Assembly: GCA_038143955.1 (NCBI GenBank)
Contig: JAYQMT010000005.1
Location: 806,001-870,000, forward strand
Direction of reading: 5' to 3'
Source: Porticoccus sp038143955
Lineage (GTDB): Bacteria > Pseudomonadota > Gammaproteobacteria > Pseudomonadales > Porticoccaceae
DNA: 64,000 nt
Position 1 is the stretch's first letter. Every line of letters starts with the position of its first letter. Both the position numbers and the translations under genes were made by a program. This document shows positions 27,683-36,954 of the stretch, piece by piece. Below the pieces are notes generated by a model. The model made no database searches. It saw only the letters and a program-made list of their open reading frames with translations, and was not told where the DNA came from.

Positions 27683-28393
27683 ATGAATACACTAATTTTA
27701 GAAAATGAAGATTTTTTAAATGAAAATACTGTGAAAATATCCGGTAGACGTGCAAAACATATATTAGAGATAAAAAAACTATCAATTGGCAGCACTTTAA
27801 ATGCAGGCCTGATCAACGGAAAATTAGGCACTGCAATTATAAAAAATATTGATTCTATGAATGTAATACTGGAAGTGTCACTAAAGAATAAATCGCCCGC
27901 ACCACTACCTTTATCTCTTGTAATAGCTCTACCTAGGCCTAAAGTTCTAAAAAAAAAATTCTTCAGATAGCTGCCTCTCTTGGGATCAAAAAATCTATCT
28001 AATAAACTCCTGGAAAGTAGAGAAAAGTTATTGGCAAACACATCAGTTAAGTGATGAAAATATATATAAGCAGTTATTGCTTGGCTTAGAACAGAGCTGT
28101 GAGACGGTTGTACCAGAGGTAATCATAAAAAAACAATTTAAACCATTTTTAGAGGATGAGATTGGTTCCGTAGTCAAAGATTCTATTGCTTTAATGGCAC
28201 ATCCTTGTGAGAAAATATTTGATCCCGAGGGAGAGAAAAAAATATTGTTCTTGCTATCGGACCAGAAGGTGGCTTCACAGAATATGAGTTTAAAAAATTT
28301 ATTGAGGTGGGCTTTAAACAAATTTCTTTGGGCACAAGAATACAAAGAGTAGAAACGGTTATACCTTTACTGGTGGGTAAATTTTGTTATTAA
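27683..28393 (+). CDS. rsmE: 16S rRNA (uracil(1498)-N3)-methyltransferase (three frame breaks)
   Basis: SPOUT-fold enzyme that methylates U1498 of 16S rRNA. The N-terminal PUA-like part has SGRRAKHILEIKKLSIGSTLNAGLINGKLG. The trefoil-knot part is recovered after frame repair: ILQIAASLGIKKIYLINSWKVEKSYW, then LGLEQSCETVVPEV, and the knot motif AIGPEGGFTEYEF with LGTRIQRVETVIPLL at the end. Breaks lie in A runs at 27949-27958, 27988-27993 and 28236-28242. Total about 237 residues, normal for RsmE. Three homopolymer breaks in one 0.7-kb conserved gene argue for sequence error. Confidence 0.9.
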
Positions 28394-28401
28394 TATAACT
28401 T

Positions 28402-28445
28402 AAAAGTGTACAAAATTAATTTCAAAAAAATACAAAAAAGTGTAC
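28402..28445. promoter_or_regulatory. direct repeats of AAAAGTGTAC upstream of the GST gene
   Basis: AAAAGTGTAC occurs at 28402-28411 and again at 28436-28445, 34 bases apart from start to start, in an AT-rich promoter region. TGTAC is the core of operators used by LitR/CarH-type B12-dependent light sensors, regulators that in other bacteria control photolyase and CFA-synthase-like clusters. No such regulator gene is seen in the window, so this is only a candidate site. Confidence 0.35.
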
Positions 28446-28451
28446 TCTCTA

Positions 28452-28467
28452 GTTACTTTTTAGTAAC
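28452..28467. promoter_or_regulatory. inverted repeat GTTACT-TTTT-AGTAAC before the GST gene
   Basis: Perfect six-base arms with a four-base spacer, 7 bases after the second AAAAGTGTAC repeat and 46 bases before the start of the glutathione transferase gene. It could be an operator or the remains of the rsmE terminator. There is no T tract after it, which favours an operator. Confidence 0.3.
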
Positions 28468-28513
28468 ACAAGTTTTATATCTAAATATTTAACATCTTGA
28501 AAAGGAAAAAATA

Positions 28514-29149
28514 ATGATTCTTTATGATTGTGATGTAGCCCCAAACCCTAGGCGAGCCAGAATGTTTATAGCTGAAAAAGGTTTAGATATAGAGAAAGTT
28601 GAAGTTGATATTATCGGCGGTGAAAATTTGACGGAAAGCTTTCTCTCTATTAACCCTAGAGGATTGTTACCAGTTTTAGAGCTTGATGACGGAACAAAAA
28701 TTGATGAGGTTATGGCAATCTGTAGATATCTTGAAGAAATTTATCCGACAAATCCATTACTTGGATCTACACCACTCGAAAAAGCTAGAGTTGAAGGATA
28801 CCAACGTAAAATGGAATTCGACGGTATGATTGCTATATCGGAAGCTTTTAGAAATAACGCCATAAACGAACGTTTCACATATAGAAGTTTGCCAGGGCGT
28901 GATGGAACTTCAGCGATAGAAGGTCTTGTCGAGAGAGGTCTAAGCACTTTAGACAATTTTTATATTTGGTTAGAGCGCTACTTAACAGAAAATGAATTTG
29001 TTGCTGGCAATAACTTTACTATGGCTGATATTACAGCGTTTGTCGCTGTAGATTTTTCTAAATGGGTCAAAAGGAGAATTCCTAAAGAAAACACCAAAAC
29101 CCTTGAGTGGTATGATAAAATTTCTTTGAGAAACAGTGCTAAAGCATAA
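28514..29149 (+). CDS. glutathione S-transferase family protein
   Basis: 211 residues. The N-terminal thioredoxin-like domain has VAPNPRRARMFIAEKGLDIE and NPRGLLPVLELDDG with the conserved cis-Pro. The C-terminal helical domain has the N-capping motif FVAGNNFTMADITAF. Catalysis would use Ser, Tyr or Cys at about residues 6-11; none is obvious as a single candidate (YDCDVAP). Cytoplasmic conjugation or reduction with glutathione is expected. It ends close to, and slightly past, the upstream in-frame codons of the nucleotide-sugar dehydrogenase gene, so the two may be co-transcribed by proximity. Confidence 0.88.
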   Translation: MILYDCDVAPNPRRARMFIAEKGLDIEKVEVDIIGGENLTESFLSINPRGLLPVLELDDGTKIDEVMAICRYLEEIYPTNPLLGSTPLEKARVEGYQRKMEFDGMIAISEAFRNNAINERFTYRSLPGRDGTSAIEGLVERGLSTLDNFYIWLERYLTENEFVAGNNFTMADITAFVAVDFSKWVKRRIPKENTKTLEWYDKISLRNSAKA

Positions 29150-29171
29150 AAATTTAAGCATAAATAAAAAA

Positions 29172-30464
29172 ATGGATCCTAATACCCATAAAACTACCCA
29201 AAACCTTAAGCTAGCTGTTATCGGTCTTGGGTATGTAGGACTACCCTTAGCGGTTGAGTTTGGAAAAAACCGACCTGTTATTGGTTTTGATATCAGTGAA
29301 TCTAGGATTCAAGAACTTCGAGCTGGAATTGATAGAACTCTTGAGGTTGAAGAAAATGAGCTAAGAGATGCTAAAAATTTAATCTTCACAACAGATAAGG
29401 AAGATTTAAAAACTGCTAATTGTTATATAGTTACTGTCCCAACCCCTATTAACTCACAAAAAAAAACCTAACCTATTCCCTCTTCTGCAAGCAAGCGAAT
29501 TGATCAGCAGGATATTAAATCGAGGGGATATAGTCATATATGAATCAACAGTTTATCCTGGAGCTACAGAGGATGAATGTGTTCCAGTACTAGAAAAATA
29601 CTCCAACCTGAAATATAACGAAGGATTTTTTTGTGGTTACAGCCCAGAAAGAATCAATCCTGGCGATAAACTACATCGTATTACTAACATAAAAAAGGTC
29701 ACGTCAGGCTCTACACCAAAAATTGCTGATTTAGTCGATGATCTTTATAACGAAATAATAACTGCGGGTACCCATAAAGCTGAGAGCATTAAGGTAGCAG
29801 AAGCTGCCAAGGTTATTGAAAATACACAACGAGATCTTAATATAGCATTAATTAATGAGCTTGCAATAATCTTCGATAAAATGAATATTGATACTGAGGA
29901 AGTTCTCAAAGCAGCCGGGAGTAAGTGGAACTTTTACCTTTCAGGCCTGGACTTGTCGGCGGTCATTGTATTGGGGTTGATCCTTACTATCTAACTCATA
30001 AAGCTCAATTAACAGGCTATAATCCAGAAATTATTCTAGCTGGTCGAAAAATGAATGATGGTATGAGCTCTTTTATAGTTTCAAACTTGATATCTGCAAT
30101 GAAAGAGAAAGGCATTCCTGTTAAGAAATCAAAAATTCTTATAATGGGTTTAACTTTTAAGGAGAACTGTCCAGATCTTCGAAACACGAAAGTCGTTGAT
30201 CTTATTGATGAATTAAAAACATATGATTCTCAAGTGGAAGTCTTTGACCCATGGGTAAATGAAGAGATAGTAAAATCTATGTATGGCATCAAAATGACAG
30301 CGCAGCCTTCAAAAAATACGTATGATGCTATACTGATAGCTGTCGCACATAATCATTTTAAAGCTATAGGTGCGGATGAAATAAACAGCTTCGCAGCTTC
30401 CAATCATGTTATATATGACCTTAAATACCTTTTGGATAAAAATTCCTCAACAATGCGGCTATAA
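29172..30464 (+). CDS. UDP-HexNAc 6-dehydrogenase, TviB/WbpO-like (two frame breaks)
   Basis: NAD-dependent dehydrogenase that oxidises C6 of UDP-N-acetyl-hexosamine to the uronic acid. The Rossmann motif AVIGLGYVGLPLAVEFG is present, with IYESTVYPGATED. The catalytic Cys region GLVGGHCIGVDPYYLT appears once the frame is restored, followed by GLTFKENCPDLRNTKV. Breaks lie in the A run at 29458-29466 and the T run at 29932-29935. The start at 29172 is preferred because the upstream ATG at 29136 overlaps the GST gene. About 431 residues. It would supply the UDP-GlcNAc-uronate that the WbpB/E/D-type enzymes at 2.6-5.5 kb use. Confidence 0.9.
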
Positions 30465-30619
30465 ACACTAAAAAATAAATTAATAGCGTGGTGTAAAAGG
30501 ATTATTCTTGGTAACCAAATTATTACAGGTCAGTGCCGATCATAGTTATAACTTTAATTTTTTATGGTAATTTTCAAAAATCTATCAATATAACTATATT
30601 ATATCCATATATTTCAGTG

Positions 30620-31633
30620 TTAAATTTTGCCTGAAAGCACTTTTTGCATAAAGGGTAAATCTGCCAACATACGCTCCATCTTTATGACGTCTAACTGAGT
30701 AGTGTTATGAGAGGTGTATGCTACGGCATCTGGTATTGTTTTTTCACCCTCTTCAACAAATTTTCTATAATTTAGGTCTCGCGCGTCGGGTGGTATTCTA
30801 TAATAATTACCGAGGTCTTCAGAGGCAGCCTTTTCCTCTGTGCTAAGAAGCGCTTCATATAGTTTCTCGCCGTGCCTAGTACCAATAGTATCAATTTTAT
30901 GATTCGTAATTTTCATCAGATTTAGAATCGATTGTGCAAGTTGCCCGATTTTTATTGCAGGTGATTTTTGAACAAATATATCCCCAGTTGAGCCATTATT
31001 AAATGCATATAAAACAAGATCAACAGCATCATCAAGACTCATCATAAATCTAGTCATTTCTGGATCAGTTATAGTAATCGGCTTATCCGTGAGAACTTGA
31101 TTCACAAACAAAGGTATGACAGATCCGCGTGATGCCATCACATTACCATAGCGGGTTATGCATATTTTTGTGGAGCTATTTTTTCTTGATTTTGCGACAG
31201 CGATTTTTTCCATCATTGCTTTTGAGAAACCCATAGCATTAATTGGATAAACAGCTTTATCGGTGCTGAGACATATAACTTTTTTAACTTTTTCAAAAAT
31301 TGCTGCTTCAAGAACGTTTTCAGTACCTAAAATATTTGTTTTAACTGCTTCTAATGGGTGAAATTCACAAGATGGAACTTGTTTCAACGCAGCAGCATGA
31401 AAAATAAAATCAACTCCATTAGCTGCACTGAGAACAGACTGATAATCTCGCACGTCGCCAAGGTAAAACTTCAACTTTGGATTATTATAGCGCTTCCGCA
31501 TATCATCTTGTTTTTTTTCATCTCGACTAAATATACGAATCTCCCTTATTCCTAGCTTCACCATTCTTTTAAAGATTGCATTTCCAAATGACCCAGTTCC
31601 ACCAGTAATAAGCAATGTTTTGTCGGTATACAT
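30620..31633 (-). CDS. UDP-GlcNAc 4,6-dehydratase/5-epimerase, FnlA/WbjB/CapE-like
   Basis: 337 residues of the extended SDR type. NAD motif LLITGGTGSFGNAI, SRDEKKQDDMRKRY, HAAALKQVPSCEFHPLEAV and the active site STDKAVYPINAMGFSKAMMEK. This last replaces the usual YxxxK tyrosine with Met, as in CapE/FnlA. It starts the UDP-L-fucosamine or quinovosamine branch in surface polysaccharide synthesis. Its usual partners, the reductase FnlB/WbjC and the epimerase FnlC/WbjD, are not downstream: the next gene is the convergent TviB-like dehydrogenase. The gene stands just outside the island boundary at 31.8 kb. Confidence 0.9.
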   Translation of the reverse strand: MYTDKTLLITGGTGSFGNAIFKRMVKLGIREIRIFSRDEKKQDDMRKRYNNPKLKFYLGDVRDYQSVLSAANGVDFIFHAAALKQVPSCEFHPLEAVKTNILGTENVLEAAIFEKVKKVICLSTDKAVYPINAMGFSKAMMEKIAVAKSRKNSSTKICITRYGNVMASRGSVIPLFVNQVLTDKPITITDPEMTRFMMSLDDAVDLVLYAFNNGSTGDIFVQKSPAIKIGQLAQSILNLMKITNHKIDTIGTRHGEKLYEALLSTEEKAASEDLGNYYRIPPDARDLNYRKFVEEGEKTIPDAVAYTSHNTTQLDVIKMERMLADLPFMQKVLSGKI

Positions 31634-31810
31634 TTTTTAATATCCTCGCTGTAAAAAATCTCTGGTATCCGTAACTTACTTTCCAGGATAACCCTAGCAT
31701 CACAGAACAAAAATTTCTATTTATTTTAAAGGGTTACTACCCAGCTCTTACGTCAGAAAAGGAGTTCATTTTATATAATTAGTCAAATAATTTTCTGTGT
31801 AAATCACATG
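31634..31810. other. intergenic region left of the island boundary, no gene seen
   Basis: AT-rich sequence between the start of the FnlA-like gene and the first AATGGCGGTG repeat. It must hold the promoter for the minus-strand FnlA-like gene. No reading frame, tRNA or hairpin of note was seen. Nothing here clearly matches the terminal module found at the other two repeats. Confidence 0.4.
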
Positions 31811-31859
31811 AATGGCGGTGTATTGAACCCCTTTGGGTTCGAATCCTCTACACCTACCA
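31811..31859. repeat. attachment-site-like repeat with degenerate tRNA 3' ends facing each other
   Basis: Begins with AATGGCGGTG, identical to the 3' end of tRNA-Ser at 47946-47955 read in the same orientation. It goes on with ATTGAACCC, a T-arm remnant of the same tRNA missing several bases. Directly after this, 31835-31859 reads GGGTTCGAAT then CTACACCTACCA, the T-loop and CCA-ending acceptor of a tRNA on the plus strand whose body is absent. The whole segment is therefore two tRNA tail fragments head to head, as expected at an old integration scar. Confidence 0.55.
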
Positions 31860-31988
31860 TTAAGTTGCAACAATAATCGTCCTGAAAGATAACAAAATCA
31901 AGGTTTTTGTTGCTACGGTACTGACGGTTCCCACCTTAGATACTGGGTAGTATTGACTCCTTAGTGCAGATTCATACGGTACTGTATC

Positions 31989-32013
31989 ACGGGTTCGAAT
32001 CCCGCTTTACCTT
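31989..32013 (+). other. second tRNA T-arm remnant
   Basis: CACGGGTTCGAATCCCGC is a near-standard T-arm (GGG TTCGAAT CCC), followed by CTTTACCTTCA in place of an acceptor and CCA end. The preceding 60 bases do not fold into a D-arm and anticodon arm of any tRNA I can recognise. The word ACGGTACTG occurs twice near it (from 31916 and from 31977). Treated as a remnant of integration, not a functional tRNA. Confidence 0.4.
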
Positions 32014-32071
32014 CATTGGAAACGGCGTTGAATGTAACCAATTCTTAGAAAGACACGAACAATAATTAAAG

Positions 32072-32099
32072 TTGAAACTTAACTATTTAGGTCTATAAT
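32072..32099 (+). promoter_or_regulatory. sigma-70 promoter of the cus-type operon
   Basis: TTGAAA at 32072-32077 and a perfect TATAAT at 32094-32099, separated by 16 bases. Transcription would begin at about 32105-32107, at or next to the ATG of the first gene (32106). The first cistron would therefore be leaderless or start at a later Met. An AAGTT-GA-AACTT dyad overlaps the -35 element and may be an operator. Confidence 0.6.
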
Positions 32100-32105
32100 C
32101 ATAAT

Positions 32106-32501
32106 ATGAAATTTTTTGTATCGAAATTAATGATTTTTGCGGTATTCACGCTATCTTTAGCGTGCAGCATGTCTTTTTGTCCAATGCAGGCTCATGCTGC
32201 AGAGTCTTCTGAACAAGTAAAATCTGATCTGCCCCCTTGTCACGAATCGAATGAGAAATCAACGGATTGCGACTTTATGTCAAATATGGACTGCCTCGAG
32301 GTTGATCTTGCTCAAATAGATAACAACTATGATTTGGTTCAAGATTCTTCAAACGTTGATTTTGTCTGGGTAAATCTAACTATTGAATACAATGATTTTC
32401 TTTACAGGCCCAATGTCATTCGCGGGCCGCCTTTTGAGTACAGGGTTTCCCATCTCAATAATCACAATCTCTATCTAACAACGCAGCGCCTGCGCATCTA
32501 A
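32106..32501 (+). CDS. small exported Cys-rich protein leading the cus-type operon
   Basis: 131 residues with a signal peptide (hydrophobic residues 5-20, cut near AHA-AES). The mature part has several cysteines in metal-ligand-like settings (LPPCHES, TDCDFMSNMDCLE) and ends with a YRPNVIRGPPFEYR segment. Small exported proteins with a terminal RPP/RGPP motif often precede cusB/czcB in proteobacterial metal operons, as here 53 bases before the adaptor gene. It may buffer or sense copper in the periplasm, which is an inference. The promoter position makes the ATG nearly leaderless. Met at 32130 is the alternative start. Confidence 0.6.
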   Translation: MKFFVSKLMIFAVFTLSLACSMSFCPMQAHAAESSEQVKSDLPPCHESNEKSTDCDFMSNMDCLEVDLAQIDNNYDLVQDSSNVDFVWVNLTIEYNDFLYRPNVIRGPPFEYRVSHLNNHNLYLTTQRLRI

Positions 32502-32554
32502 CAAGCTCTTTTCTTAACGGTTTTTTTACGCCTTAAAAGAAAGGAGCTTATGCT

Positions 32555-33799
32555 ATGCGTATTTTATTTTTTACCCTATTTTTGTTTACTTTTGCGCCAT
32601 TGGTAATGGCCGCAGAAAACGGGATGACTTCTTCGCACCAAACCGAAGCTCATACCCATTATTGCCCGATGCATCCAGAGGAAACGGGAATGGAGGGCAA
32701 TAATTGTCCTATCTGTGGTATGCATCTGGTGCCAAAAAATGAAGGCAACGGGTCCCATGAAGGTCATGAAAACAAGCCAGAAGGCGCGTTTTTGATTGAT
32801 CCTTCTTATATTCAAACGCTGGGGGTTAAAACCTCCAGCGTAACCCATCATGAATTTGGCCGAAACATTCGTTCCTTTGGTCAGATAGAGCCTAGCACGC
32901 GCCTGGAATACGCGGTCGATGTGCGCACAAAGGGCTGGATTGTTGATTTGGCCGTTGATGCCGTGGGGGACGCAGTCAAAAAAGGTGGTTTGCTTTTTAC
33001 CTATTACAGCCCGGATTTAATGAACGCCCAGTCAGATTTTCTGATTGGGTCACGTGTCGGGAACGCCATCCAAAGGCTGAGCCTTTACGGCATGGATGAT
33101 AAGGCCATCGCTGAATTAAAAGAACGCGGCAAATTTTTTGAAGAAACGCCGTTTTATGCACCTGAAGACGGCACTATCACGATGTTGAGTGTGCGCAAAG
33201 GTGGGCACGTAAATGAAGGTGGAAGCGTTTTAAAGTTACAGGATTTCTCTAAGGTTTGGGTCAATGCGGATGTTCCTATCCGGGATGTCCAGTTTTTGGA
33301 GGTAAAAACACCAGCTAAAATTTCTATACCAGAAACGAGCGCAAGCTATGACACCGCTGTTGATTTCATTCACCCTGTGAATGACCCGCAAAATCGCACC
33401 GTCACTGTGCGTCTTGTACTTGATAATCCGGATGGCACTCTTAAACCGGATACGTATGTAGATGCGGTCTTTAGTGCTGATGCGCAGTCGCGCCTTGCAA
33501 TTCCGGCAGAGGCAGTTCTTTACGGCGGCATGGGGGCGTACGTAATTGAAGATATAGGAGACGGTTATTTCCGTCCTGTGATGGTGCAAACGCGTCTTAC
33601 ATCACAAGGCCTGACAGAGATTACAAGCGGACTATCCCACGGACAGAGCATCGTTACATCCGGTCAGTTTATGCTGGATGCGGAAAGCAACCTGAAAGGC
33701 GGCATGGCAGCGATGGGGCATGATCATGGCGGCGAACAAATGGAAGGCATGACAAGCCAGCCAACATCACAAGATGGAGGTCAGAGCCATGCCCGCTAA
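32555..33799 (+). CDS. cusB: RND efflux periplasmic adaptor, CusB-like with N-terminal metal-binding domain
   Basis: 414 residues. Signal peptide, then a heavy-metal-binding domain of the type YCPMHPEETG...NCPICGMHLVPK (about 31-60), then the membrane-fusion-protein core with IEPSTRLEYAVDVRTKGWI, AVGDAVKKGGLLFTYYSP, FYAPEDGTITMLSVRKGGHV and the beta-barrel near DPQNRTVTVRLVLDNP. The C-terminal tail is Met/His-rich (MGHDHGGEQMEGM), as in copper/silver adaptors. It joins the CusA pump to an outer-membrane channel. Overlaps the cusA start by 11 bases. Codon use is clearly GC-richer than in the chromosome on both sides. Confidence 0.9.
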   Translation: MRILFFTLFLFTFAPLVMAAENGMTSSHQTEAHTHYCPMHPEETGMEGNNCPICGMHLVPKNEGNGSHEGHENKPEGAFLIDPSYIQTLGVKTSSVTHHEFGRNIRSFGQIEPSTRLEYAVDVRTKGWIVDLAVDAVGDAVKKGGLLFTYYSPDLMNAQSDFLIGSRVGNAIQRLSLYGMDDKAIAELKERGKFFEETPFYAPEDGTITMLSVRKGGHVNEGGSVLKLQDFSKVWVNADVPIRDVQFLEVKTPAKISIPETSASYDTAVDFIHPVNDPQNRTVTVRLVLDNPDGTLKPDTYVDAVFSADAQSRLAIPAEAVLYGGMGAYVIEDIGDGYFRPVMVQTRLTSQGLTEITSGLSHGQSIVTSGQFMLDAESNLKGGMAAMGHDHGGEQMEGMTSQPTSQDGGQSHAR

Positions 33800-36700
33800 T
33801 CAAGACCATATGCACGATCCATCCAAAAGCTTCGCGGCGAAAATCATAGACTGGTCAGTGGCCAATCAGTTTTTTGTCATGCTGGGCGCTCTGGTATTGT
33901 TGGCGGCGGGGATTGTCTCCATCACGAAAATCCCGTTGGATGCCATTCCTGATTTATCCGATACGCAGGTGATTATCCGCACAGACTTCCCGGACAAGCA
34001 CCACAGGTGATTGAAGATCAAATTACCTATCCTCTCTCCACACAGATGCTGTCCCTTCCAAAAACAAAGGTCGTGCGCGGCTTTTCCATGTTTGGCACAT
34101 CGTTTGTTTACATTGTCTTTGAAGATAACGTCGATATGTATTGGGCGCGCAGCCGGACGCTGGAATATCTCTCGCAGGCGCGCGGCATGTTGCCGGAAGG
34201 GGTAGAACCGGAGCTGGGGCCGGATGCAACCGGCGTGGGCTGGGTGTTTCAATATGCGCTTTTTGATAAAACAGGCCAGCATGATTTGGCGGAGTTGCGG
34301 TCTTTACAGGATTGGTTTGTCCGCTTTGAGTTGGCCACGATTGACGGCGTGGCGGAAGTTGCCAGCGTTGGCGGGTTTGTGAAGGAGTATCAGGTGTTGG
34401 TCGATCCGAACAAACTGCGCGCCTATGACATTCCGCTGCAAAAAGTGATTGAGGCTGTGCGCTCATCCAATCAGGAAACCGGCGGGCGGACACTGGAAAT
34501 AGCGGAAACAGAATATCTGATCCGCTCGTTCGGCTATGTCAACAAGCCAGAGGATTTACAAGCTGCCGTTTTGAAAAGCGTGGACGGCACGCCGATCACC
34601 GTGGGAGACGTGGCTCGCGTGGTGGAAGGCCCGGCCATACGGCGCGGCATTACGGAACTCAATGGTGAGGGCGAGGCGGTGGGCGGCATTGTTGTCATGC
34701 GCCCCGGTGCGAATGCGCTGGATGTCATTCATAATGTCAAAGAGCGGCTGGAAAGCGTAAAACAAGGGTTACCAGACGGGGTAGAATTAAAAATAGTCTA
34801 TGACCGCAGTGAATTGATTGAAGGCTCGGTTGATTATCTCAAAGACAAGCTGATTGAAGAAAGCGTAATGGTGGCACTGATTGCCTTCCTTTTTCTGCTC
34901 CATGCCCGCAGTGCTTTGGTTGCCATTATTACGATCCCGCTTGGGATTTTAGCAGCGTTCATCATCATGAATGCGCAAGGCATTACGGCTAATATCATGT
35001 CGCTCGGCGGGATAGCCATTGCTATCGGCGCTATGGTGGATGCGTCTATTGTTATGGTGGAGAACGCGCATAGAAAGCTCTCCGACATGGAGCCGGATGC
35101 CGATAAGGCGGACAAACAAAAAGCATTAATTCAGGCGGCCAAAGAAGTAGGACCGGGGCTGTTTTTCTCCTCCTGATTATCACTGTGTCATTCTTCCCTG
35201 TTTTTGCCTTAACGGGTCAATCAGAACGCATGTTCACGCCATTGGCCTTTACCAAAACCTATGCCATGGCGGCAGCGGCACTCTTATCGGTGACGGTTGT
35301 GCCTGTCCTTATGCTATGGCTGATTCGAGGCAAGATAAAACGTGAGAACGAAAACCCGATCAACCGCTTTTTCATTGCACTGTATCGTCCATTCCTGAAT
35401 GCCGCTTTGAAATGGCGTAAGACAACGATAGCGTTGGCAATAGTTGCGCTTGATTCAACCACACTTCCGGCGTCCAAGCTGGGCAGTGAATTTATGCCAC
35501 CGCTTTATGAGGGCGGGCTTCTATATATGCCAATGACCTTGCCGGGTGTATCGCCTGCCAAAGTTCGAGAAATATTGCAGGTTACAAACCGCCAGTTAAT
35601 GGAAGTGCCTGAAATCGAGCAGGTCTTTGCCAAAGCCGGACGCGCCAATACCGCTACAGATCCTGCGCCGCTAGCCATGATTGAAACATGGATTGAACTC
35701 AAGCCCCGCGATCAATGGCGCGAGGGCATGACACCGCAAAAACTGATTACAGACCTTAATAAGAGAGTTGGTCTGCCGGGGATGATGGATAGCTGGGGCT
35801 ATCCGATCAAAATACGGCTTGATATGCTAACCACAGGTATTCGTACACCCATCGGGGTTAAGATTGCCGGATCGGATTTGCAGGAAATCGACCGGATTGC
35901 CAAAGACGTCGAAGCCCGCGCCAAGGAGGTGTCAGGCACGCGCAGCGCGATTGCTGACCGGGTTGTTGGCGGAAAATATATAGAGATCATTCCTGACCGC
36001 CGCGAACTTGCCCGCTATGGCATTGCGTTGAGAACCGTGCAGCAAGTTATTCAAACAGCACTAGGCGGTATGCAGCTTGATGAAGCGGTAGAAGGACGTG
36101 AGCGTTATCCCATTATGTTACGCTATGATCGCCCTTTCCGTGAACATATCTCCGATCTGGACAATATTCTAGTCAGTACGCCAAACGGCGCGCATATTCC
36201 TTTGGCTGATCTGGCGAACATTCGCATTGCCGAAGGGCCGTCTATGATTAAATCCGAAGATGCACGTCTGAATGGTTGGGTATTTGTCGATATTGAGGAT
36301 CGGGATATTGGTTCTTACATCGCAGATTTAAAAGATGCACTCAAAACATTGGAACTACCCGCAGGCTATAGCCTGAAACTCTCCGGCCAGTTTGAGCAGA
36401 TGCAAGAGGCTAATGAACGGTTAAAGATTGCTGTACCAGCCACGCTGCTGATTATTTTAACGCTGCTTTACCTGCATTTTGGAAGGTGGGATCGCACGAT
36501 GCTTATTATGCTCTCCGTGCCTTTCGGTGTGACTGGAGGAGTCTGGTGGCTATGGTTGGCAGGGTATGATATGTCAGTGGCCGTAGCCGTGGGGTTCATT
36601 GCGCTCGCTGGAATTGCCGTGGAAACGGCAATTGTCATGCTGATTTATATTGATCATGAAATGCGCGAACACTGGCCGGATACGTTTGAGCAGTTGCTGG

Positions 36701-36954
36701 AAAACGTCCGTCATGGTGCGTTGCAACGTCTGCGTCCCAAGCTTATGACTGTCAGCACCATCATCCTCGGCCTGATTCCCATTTTCCTGACCGATGGGCC
36801 AGGGTCAGATGTGATGCGGCGAATCGCCCTGCCGCTGGTTGGCGGTATGGTCAGCACATTGATCCTGACGCTGCTTCTTATACCCGTCATTTATGCTGTG
36901 TATATGCAATGGAAGCTCAAACTTCCTAATAAAATTGAAAGGACTGAACAATGA
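33789..36954 (+). CDS. cusA: heavy-metal efflux RND pump, CusA/CzcA family (two frame breaks)
   Basis: About 1055 residues after repair. Inner-membrane proton-driven metal exporter. N-terminal helix then IPLDAIPDLSDTQVIIRTDFPG, porter domains, the transmembrane core with IAIAIGAMVDASIVMVENAH (the proton-relay Asp region), and the C-terminal half starting LGSEFMPPLYEGGLLYMP. The frame breaks at 33992-33993 (GG should be GGG, giving FPGQAPQVIEDQ) and at 35169-35170 (CC should be CCC, giving FFSLLIITVSFFPVF). Each repair needs one base. The start at 33789 overlaps cusB. Copper/silver rather than zinc is suggested by the Met-rich setting and the partner genes, but the family is broad. Confidence 0.9.

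Noticed and set aside
31835..32013. Functional tRNA genes at the left island edge
   Set aside because: Only T-arm and acceptor ends are present. No D-arm or anticodon arm could be found upstream of either.
34023..34493. Long minus-strand frames inside cusA and other GC-rich genes
   Set aside because: They lie wholly within a conserved gene in another frame, with low-complexity Arg/Pro/Ser sequence typical of shadows in GC-rich coding DNA.
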